Shown piece by piece: positions 57,895-64,000 of a stretch of 64,000 nucleotides of DNA; the stretch's first letter is position 1, and every line of letters begins with the position of its first letter. The position numbers and the translations under genes are program-made. Source of the stretch: Coprinus comatus (lineage: Eukaryota > Basidiomycota > Agaricomycetes > Agaricales > Agaricaceae); assembly GCA_034638255.1 (NCBI GenBank), contig JAWPGT010000048.1, positions 62,001 to 126,000 of the forward strand, read 5' to 3'. The notes under the pieces were generated by a model. It had not been told where the DNA came from. It did not search any database and saw only the letters and a program-made list of their open reading frames with translations.

Positions 57895-59310
57895 ATGTCT
57901 TCCTATAACCACCGCCCTACTATCAACGACCGCTCTACTATCAACGACCGCTCTACTATCAACGACCGCTCTACTATCAACGACCCCTCCATTATCAACC
58001 CCAGTTTACTATCCAATTACTCCATCCCATACTCCATCCAGACTTCAAATCCAAGATTTGGCATGAATAATTTTGGCAACTTCTCAGCTGCTGAAGACTT
58101 GTTCAGAGTCCCCCCATCGCTCTCACCATTAACTGAAGACTCATCGAGTGCCTCTCAGGAGTATACATGGTCGGAGTCGGACAACTTGGAGTCCATGAAC
58201 AGCTATCCTTCAACCTTCTCAGGTCAAACATATACATATACAATGTCAGTCTTTTTGTAATCCACCAATGAATATACACTCATCATATCTAACAGTCCAC
58301 AAAATTTTGGGGTTTATCATTCTGGACCCCAAACCGAATACACTGCGGGATACAGTAATTATCCTCAAATGCCTGTTCACCAATCTCCACTTGGGTTCTA
58401 CAACATTCCGAGCAGCCATGTGATCCCAATGCCAACGTTAGTTTATTATATCTTCATTTTATTCAATTACTCATCTGGTAATATATTATTGCTTGTAGAT
58501 CTAGCCAATCATCCAATTGGGAACCATCCGTGGAAGCTCACATTCCACAGACACTAATTAATGCGATGACCGGTACCGAACCCCTCACAACCCCTATCGA
58601 ACCTCCAAGCAGGCCGCCAACAGACGCAAACGGAGGCGAACGTCAACATCGTCCGAGGTTGCCACAAATGCGAGAAAGTCAAGACGCAAGATGAAGCTTG
58701 TCATGGCCACAGAAGATTCAGCCATCATTTGCAGATGGAATGGTAATTGTGGTGCTATCATCGACGCGACAATTCCTGCTCTCGAGGAGCATATGTATGG
58801 ATACCACCAGATCCAGAGATACGGTACTAATGAGCGTGTTGTATGTCTTTGGTGTGTTCCACCAGTTAGCACCATTGATCCTGCTCAGGACACCGCCGAA
58901 TCAAGTACAAGTGCCGGTGCTGGCCCCAGTACCCAAGAAGCTGGGTCCAGTACTGGTCCTGATACTGTTCAAGGAGGTACTATTGAAGTTAGTAATGGTA
59001 CCGGTTTGGCTTCGACTCAAGAAGCTAGAAGCAGTACCAGTCCTGGTACTCTAGCAAATGATGAGGGTGTGGCTTCTGTAGTAGTGGGAAAGATATGTGG
59101 GTGTGACTAGGCCGGAACTCGTTAGCCAAACATATAGGTTCTCACTTACATGAAGAAGGCCAACCTTCGCCATACGTGGAAAGATCAGGCTGCTGTGGAA
59201 AGATCTTTGTTTCTCGTGGTAGTGGGGATAAACACCTTAAGGAGTGTTGCAAGTATGTACCAAGGGAGCCAAAACCTAGTGCTCCTAAACGTCGAAGGTT
59301 AAATGACTAG
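57895..59310 (+). pseudogene. Zinc-finger gene, copy B, frameshifted
   Basis: Start at 57895 (MSSYNHRPTINDRSTIND) is favoured by the TATA box; 57844 is an alternative. Exon 1 has four NDRSTI-type repeats and a Ser-rich region, followed by introns and NYPQMPVHQSPLGFYNIPSS. Compared with copy A one A is missing at about 58607 (CCTCCAAGC for CCTCCAAAGC), so the frame with MKLVMATEDSAIICRWNGNC and EHMYGYHQIQRY is not reached. A second defect follows (C-G-C-D then stop). Past it, GCCGKIFVSRGSGDKHLKEC reveals a third Cys/His cluster and a basic C-terminus (PSAPKRRRLND), so the ancestral protein had three finger-like units. Confidence 0.6.
57914..57990 (+). repeat. 18-bp tandem repeat inside the zinc-finger gene
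   Basis: CTCTACTATCAACGACCG repeats four times almost perfectly, encoding the six-residue unit STINDR. Confidence 0.9.
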
Positions 59311-59964
59311 GGGTAAATGGTTTCGTTCATTTATTTTGTTTTTATACATTTTTTTACTTTATCTATAGAGCACTATTAATGTGCATGTACTATATTCGTT
59401 CTAAATCCATAATTTACACTGCAAAGTGCGATGTATCGGAGTCAGCCACCATCTCCTGATAATTACTACTATCACCTTGCCTGCAAGGTTGTCCTCTCAA
59501 ATATTATTTTCATCATACCTCCTAATTGTGTTCTGACCATGGACAACTATACTTAGAGATTTTACCTTATTGAATGCATACCAATCTCAAGTACAAAGTG
59601 TAGAGCAATGGTCACCATGAGGTTAATTTTATTAATAATCTGTACCCATAAGAGTCCACAAAAGCCGACATACAGTCACATATATTATGAGATCGGTTAT
59701 GATGACCCTGTGATGTATTCAGGATGTATTGATGACTAAGGTTGGCAACAACTTGCCATTGCACCTACCACTGGCATTCAAGTCGCCGACAAGTAACCTA
59801 TGGCCTCTTCAACAGAAGTACTTACTACTTGCCGGCACCCTTCATCTGTCTGTAGGTTCAAAGCTGAGACGCGACGCTGGCGGCTGCACCCAACGACGTT
59901 CTCAACCACCTCGATTCACGAGCTACATCGTTGGCATCCATAAACTAGAGGCTTCAACATTAAA
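59311..59964. other. Spacer without a gene
   Basis: AT-rich. 59,640-59,670 (CCATAAGAGTCCACAAAAG) also occurs, diverged, at about 24,070 and so belongs to a repeat. 59,820-59,950 resembles 45.2-45.35 kb and 63.80-63.87 kb. Confidence 0.4.
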
Positions 59965-61016
59965 GGATAGACCTATTCGGAAACCCCAGAAACCCAGGAG
60001 AAACCCAGGAGAAACCCCGGAAAATTAGAAACCTCTCTATGGTTTCTCGATAAGATGTCCATACTAGCTTTGCTAATCCAGTATTCCCATGATATGAATA
60101 TTGGTTAAAGAAATAGTAATAAAATATATGCACTTAGCCCACCCCTATATAGTCATGTCTCGTGAGTTACTAAGAAGTTTTCTCCTTACAAAAATAACTC
60201 TTTGTATTTTCCAGTCTTATCTGAAGCTACTGGTAGCCCATGTCGAGTGACAGCAAAACCCAAGTTAACCGGTACGGCGGTACCAATGATGTCGCGCCAT
60301 TATCTCAGTTCTTGTTCGGCGAGTCAGATAATCGGAAGCGTTGTGATAATATTATGTGTGAATACTTGAGTAACTAAATAACCGAAACAACCACCTATAG
60401 TGTGGGTGAGGAGAACCGAAACCGTTATATTTTTCCGACTGAAATTGAGTAAGATAAGAGGGAGGAAAAATATAAGGGAATTGGTATCCCGGGCGGCACG
60501 TCGATTGGATGAGCATGAAGGCTCACCGATCGATGTGTCTGGTGGTTGTAAGGGGAGGTGGTGGGCTTGAAGGAATTGGTTTAATGAGAATGTGATTTGT
60601 GGGTACGAGTATGAGTACGCGTAGCAGTAGATAGGAAACTGAGACTAATTGAAACGCGAGTTGAGTCGTGTTAAGCACGTGACTCTTCTACAAGAAAACG
60701 CATCTGAGTTCGTCAGATGCTTCACACTAAATCACTGTGTGAGAATGTAGCTCTGTAGTGTACTTACTCAAGCAGATTCGATACCGCGGTCCTACTAATA
60801 GTCTACATATATAGACCAAAGTACAGTATTGAAATTTTATGCATTACCCAGAGTTGTCAGACTCAAACCGGACGAGCCTCCGGGATACCATCAACAGCGG
60901 CCGCAAACGTAACTTTAGAGGAGGGTTTCTGGCCACGGTTTCTGAATAAGAAAAATGCCTTTCTGATTTCTCCGGCATTTCTCCCAGGTTTCTGGGGTTT
61001 CCGAATAGGTTTATCC
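59965..61016. mobile_element. Short TIR element, copy 2, with internal insertion
   Basis: Ends GGATAGACCTATTCGGAAAC and GTTTCCGAATAGGTTTATCC match those of the element at 33307-33900, and the interior aligns except for about 420 extra bases (about 60,306-60,725) that copy 1 lacks. The insertion carries no recognised gene. Confidence 0.6.
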
Positions 61017-61186
61017 CCACTACCGCGAGAAACGACGATCCTTCCACATCAGTCCAGTGTTTTTCACATATGGCAGTGGGTTTTTTTTACCATAAATTTA
61101 ATTATATACAAACTTCAGGGTGGTACTTATATTGTAGTCTCATTCCATATACTTCACACTCCTGACACCAATATTGATTCGATACA

Positions 61187-62926
61187 CTATGGGTTTTGGT
61201 TCTCCATATTTTCGGTCTGTTGCGATAAATAATTTCTGACTTGGTTTTCGAAGTTAGTTAGCATGACGTCATCCCTTCTATCAGGTTCATTGATTTGACG
61301 GAGTTCGAGGATCCTAAAATATAACATAGTGCCTGAGCGATTAATACACCATTCAAATATTCATAGGTGGTGATACTTACATCCGACATGCCTATCAGTG
61401 GATATAGAGTATCAATTTCCCATTTTATCACCTACTATATCCTTCTTTGACTCACCAGAACATTAGGAAGCATTACAGATGTGTAATAGCAAGGCGCCAA
61501 CCATATTTGGAACTCCCTAGTGACAAAATATACTCAGTTTTGTTAGATAGCCACTAGCATCCAAGTAACTTACCCAAGGTATACTATGAACGTCACGACA
61601 TGTAATATTAACATGACAAAGAATAATGATAGACCTGTAGGATATTGTAATCAGTACCTGCTCTTGTAGACGTAGCAGAGCCCAGTAGACATACCTTGTC
61701 TGAGAATGACCCTCGGAAGTGTAGAGTCAATACCTGTTATACGAATTGTATGCTACACCGATGTGCTCTGCTCAGCAACTCAAACATTTGGAACAGTGTA
61801 TATGTACACACCGAGACTACAAGTCCGGTCGTGAAAACATCCAAAGCGACGGAGCAAGCCTGTGAGTGTAGGTTGAATGCTAGAGAACGCACGTAGATTG
61901 GGGGTACTCACACTGACGTACTACGATAAGGTTGATCATTAGCACCATCATCAAAACAGGGCCGACAATTGAAACTTAAAACACTCACGCGATATCGTTG
62001 TATGAACTTGTAACCCCGAAAGCAACCACATTTTTCAACCCACTGGAACGGTGCCGAAAGATATTCCGAATTGTGAACAAAGTAGACCCAACACTGAACG
62101 CCAATGTAACCTAGCCAACAGATAACTAGAGCATAGAGAATTCTTGGCTTGCGTCCTGCGTACCCCCATGCTCGCATCATGAGTAGACCTAGTTCACTTG
62201 TAAGACTTTCTCTCGCTCAGGGAGAGTGTGGTACTTTACATTGAGGAAAGACATTCTACGATGGGTGGATTCAAAGTTAGTTCAATTTAGTAGCAATACA
62301 GGGAACGCTCACCATAGACATAAGCATCAGATATCGTCCATTGTATATCCTATCTCTTTGACATTCTTGTACTGTAAACTCCGTTGAAACCGACCACGTA
62401 AATATTGGCCAAGTGAGTATTGAACCAAAACGACACAGCAAGTATATCACTGTAGGAAGCGACCATGGGCGTGCTTGATAGACCTGGATTTGGTGCTCTT
62501 GTTACAGGTTCGCTAACATTAGAAATTACCGAGGCATACAAGTTTCAGTTCATCAGGAAATCTGTAGTAAACGTTAACATTACTATTGCCTGGCAGTGGA
62601 GTTGATAAGGAATTGGAAAGAGGCGACTTGCAGTTGAATGAATTCGGTAATAGCAATGGGATCTGGGCAAGTTCTAAGTGTTTGTAAAAGAAGTTTTCAA
62701 GGTTGAGGTATCCTTACAAAGACCTATACAGAGGGGTGAGTCAACAATGAGACGACATATCCCTTTGGTAGGATAAAACTCACCATAAAGACAATACCGC
62801 GCCCTGTATTACATATATATACACTCAGACATGTTATGTATAAAAGTGCAATAAGTAGACTTACAATCGCATACCACTGAATGTCCTGACAAGCATCGCA
62901 ACATCTTGGGGTGGAACATTCGACAT
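61187..62926 (-). CDS. Multi-copy membrane-protein gene, copy 4, exon model unresolved
   Basis: ATG 62926 gives MSNVPPQDVAMLVRTFSG. After intron 1 an exon reads ARYCLYGEFYPTKGICRLIV. Further exons carry YSDILAVSFWFNTHLANIY and, near 62,180, MMRAWGYAGRKPRILYALVI with LGYIGVQCWVYF. SVALDVFTTGLVVS is at about 61,830. The C-terminus DDVMLTNFENQVRNYLSQQT ends at stop 61187. Its left flank (63.13-63.52 kb) carries the empty site for the Ngaro element. Confidence 0.45.
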
Positions 62927-64000
62927 AAAGTATTACAAGTCAGGATCTGGCAGAACGTGGGCGAGATAGAGTGGTTCTTGAGAAACAGTTGTGGAGGACA
63001 TGGGGGCCCTGAGCATATATACTGATTTTTTTTTAAACTTAACTGCCAACCTTTCCAGGGCGCTTTCAATTGTACTGAACTTCGGAGCTTATTTGAAGTA
63101 TGCGGGATATACCCTCCGAATAATATATTAATAGGATGACACCAAGACTAATAAATTGTCAGCGATGGGCAAGTCATTGCCTTGGTCAAAAGTCGACTGA
63201 CTAGTCGACATGACAATTACGATGACGAACCGACTTTCTCAACACTTGATCAAAGTTGAGATCAAAAGCACATCAATGAAAGGTTGATGAAAGGTCGTCG
63301 TCGTCACTGCCGACTCCAGGCCGACTCACTGGTCACCTCAATGACCCTTTTCAATGTTTTCAGGTCACAGGATAAGCTTGACAATCAGAAAACACATATG
63401 TGGGTGATATTTTCATAGTCTTTCTATGTTTTAAGCTCAATCTATTAGTAATACTTCTAAGCTCTAGAGCTGAGTGCAGCTGTTAGTCTTTTATTCATAC
63501 GAAAATGATTAAATTGATCTCTTTGTTGCAGACTGCGAAAGTGCACAGCCAATGGTCATTTTCATTCAAGTCAATTGACCATTACAACACTTGGTGTCAA
63601 TTACTTCCCTGATAATAATCGCCGCCTACTCGGGTAGCAAATTTGGAAGAGTTGATTCTGATCCTGCTTTTTGGGTATTCTGCGGTCAACCGTCAAACTA
63701 AATGAAACATCAGCAACACATTCTTATTGTTTGTGTCTCCAGTGGCTTAGAACTTTATTTCGTTTGGGCTCTTTCAGTATCATCATGAACTCGTGACGTT
63801 ATGTCACTTAGACGCGACGCCGCACACAACGACATTCTCAACCACGAGCTACATTGTTGTCCAATGCCATCTATAAAAGAGAGACTTCAGCGCTCAGCAT
63901 TCAACCTCCAATAACTAGATCATCCTTCACTGTGAATGGATTCTGGGGTGTCATATAGGGTGGCCTAATCATATCAATTTCAATTGTAACCAACCGCATG
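62927..64000. other. Flank of membrane-gene copy 4 and right window end
   Basis: 62.93-63.52 kb is homologous to 39.63-40.19 kb. 63,600-63,640 matches 21.81 and 32.06 kb (CTGATAATAATCGCCGCCTA), after which 63,640-63,770 matches 21.88-22.10 kb in inverted orientation. No gene was recognised. Confidence 0.5.

Noticed and set aside
1..64000. tRNA genes, rRNA and CRISPR arrays
   Set aside because: No cloverleaf-like B box in suitable context, no rRNA-like sequence and no regularly spaced short repeats were recognised by eye; a tRNAscan-type run would be decisive.

Overview
The window is nuclear DNA from a fungus, most likely a basidiomycete of the Agaricomycotina type. The evidence is short introns (mostly 43-80 nt, GTRNGT...YAG, often with a CTRAY branch site), an F-box protein of basidiomycete type, paired secreted PEBP genes, an Ngaro-type tyrosine-recombinase retrotransposon and short-TIR elements. 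No prokaryotic operon signals, rRNA or CRISPR arrays were seen. All identifications come from reading motifs by eye; no database search was possible.

Layout. 1-13.4 kb is a genic block with extreme low-complexity coding sequence: a RING-like protein gene cut by the left edge, an F-box gene and a conserved hypothetical gene (all minus strand), then a DUF202 membrane-protein gene (plus). The three low-complexity genes each need at least one frame change inside a simple repeat. 14.8-16.0 kb holds a five-exon coiled-coil protein gene. 16.4-47 kb is a duplicated, transposon-rich block. A unit of about 6 kb (degenerate TPR/CCCH zinc-finger gene, small gene with a histone-H3-like N-terminus, inverted membrane-protein gene, flank) occurs twice in direct orientation (16.42-22.50 and 26.82-33.07 kb). 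Further partial copies lie at 40.2-42.3, 43.1-43.5 and 61.1-63.2 kb. Inserted into these copies are a palindromic MITE with CACTA ends, a TIR element with a 9-bp target duplication, a solo LTR and a complete Ngaro-like element of about 5.1 kb (Gag, RT-RNase H, tyrosine recombinase). Paralogous copies supply empty sites for three of the insertions.

47.5-57 kb is a run of seven well-formed minus-strand genes: a hypothetical protein with a duplicated helical motif, a 92-residue PW-module protein, an intact TPR plus double-CCCH zinc-finger gene, two secreted PEBP-family proteins, a FIST-domain protein and a small Cys-rich protein. 57.8-64 kb returns to repeats: a broken zinc-finger gene, a second copy of a TIR element and the fourth membrane-protein gene copy.

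The most unusual signal is a lineage-specific gene family. Its members share a phase-0-split module (HG(I/V)xPWxxDA, intron, FLxxLxxxY). Members sit next to a TPR/CCCH gene that itself carries the first half of the module, and in two members the first exon closely resembles the histone H3 tail (RTKxTAxKSTGG..PR). The copy at 27,752-28,496 is intact on paper (196 residues). The pairing suggests an RNA-binding or chromatin-related system, but function is inference only.
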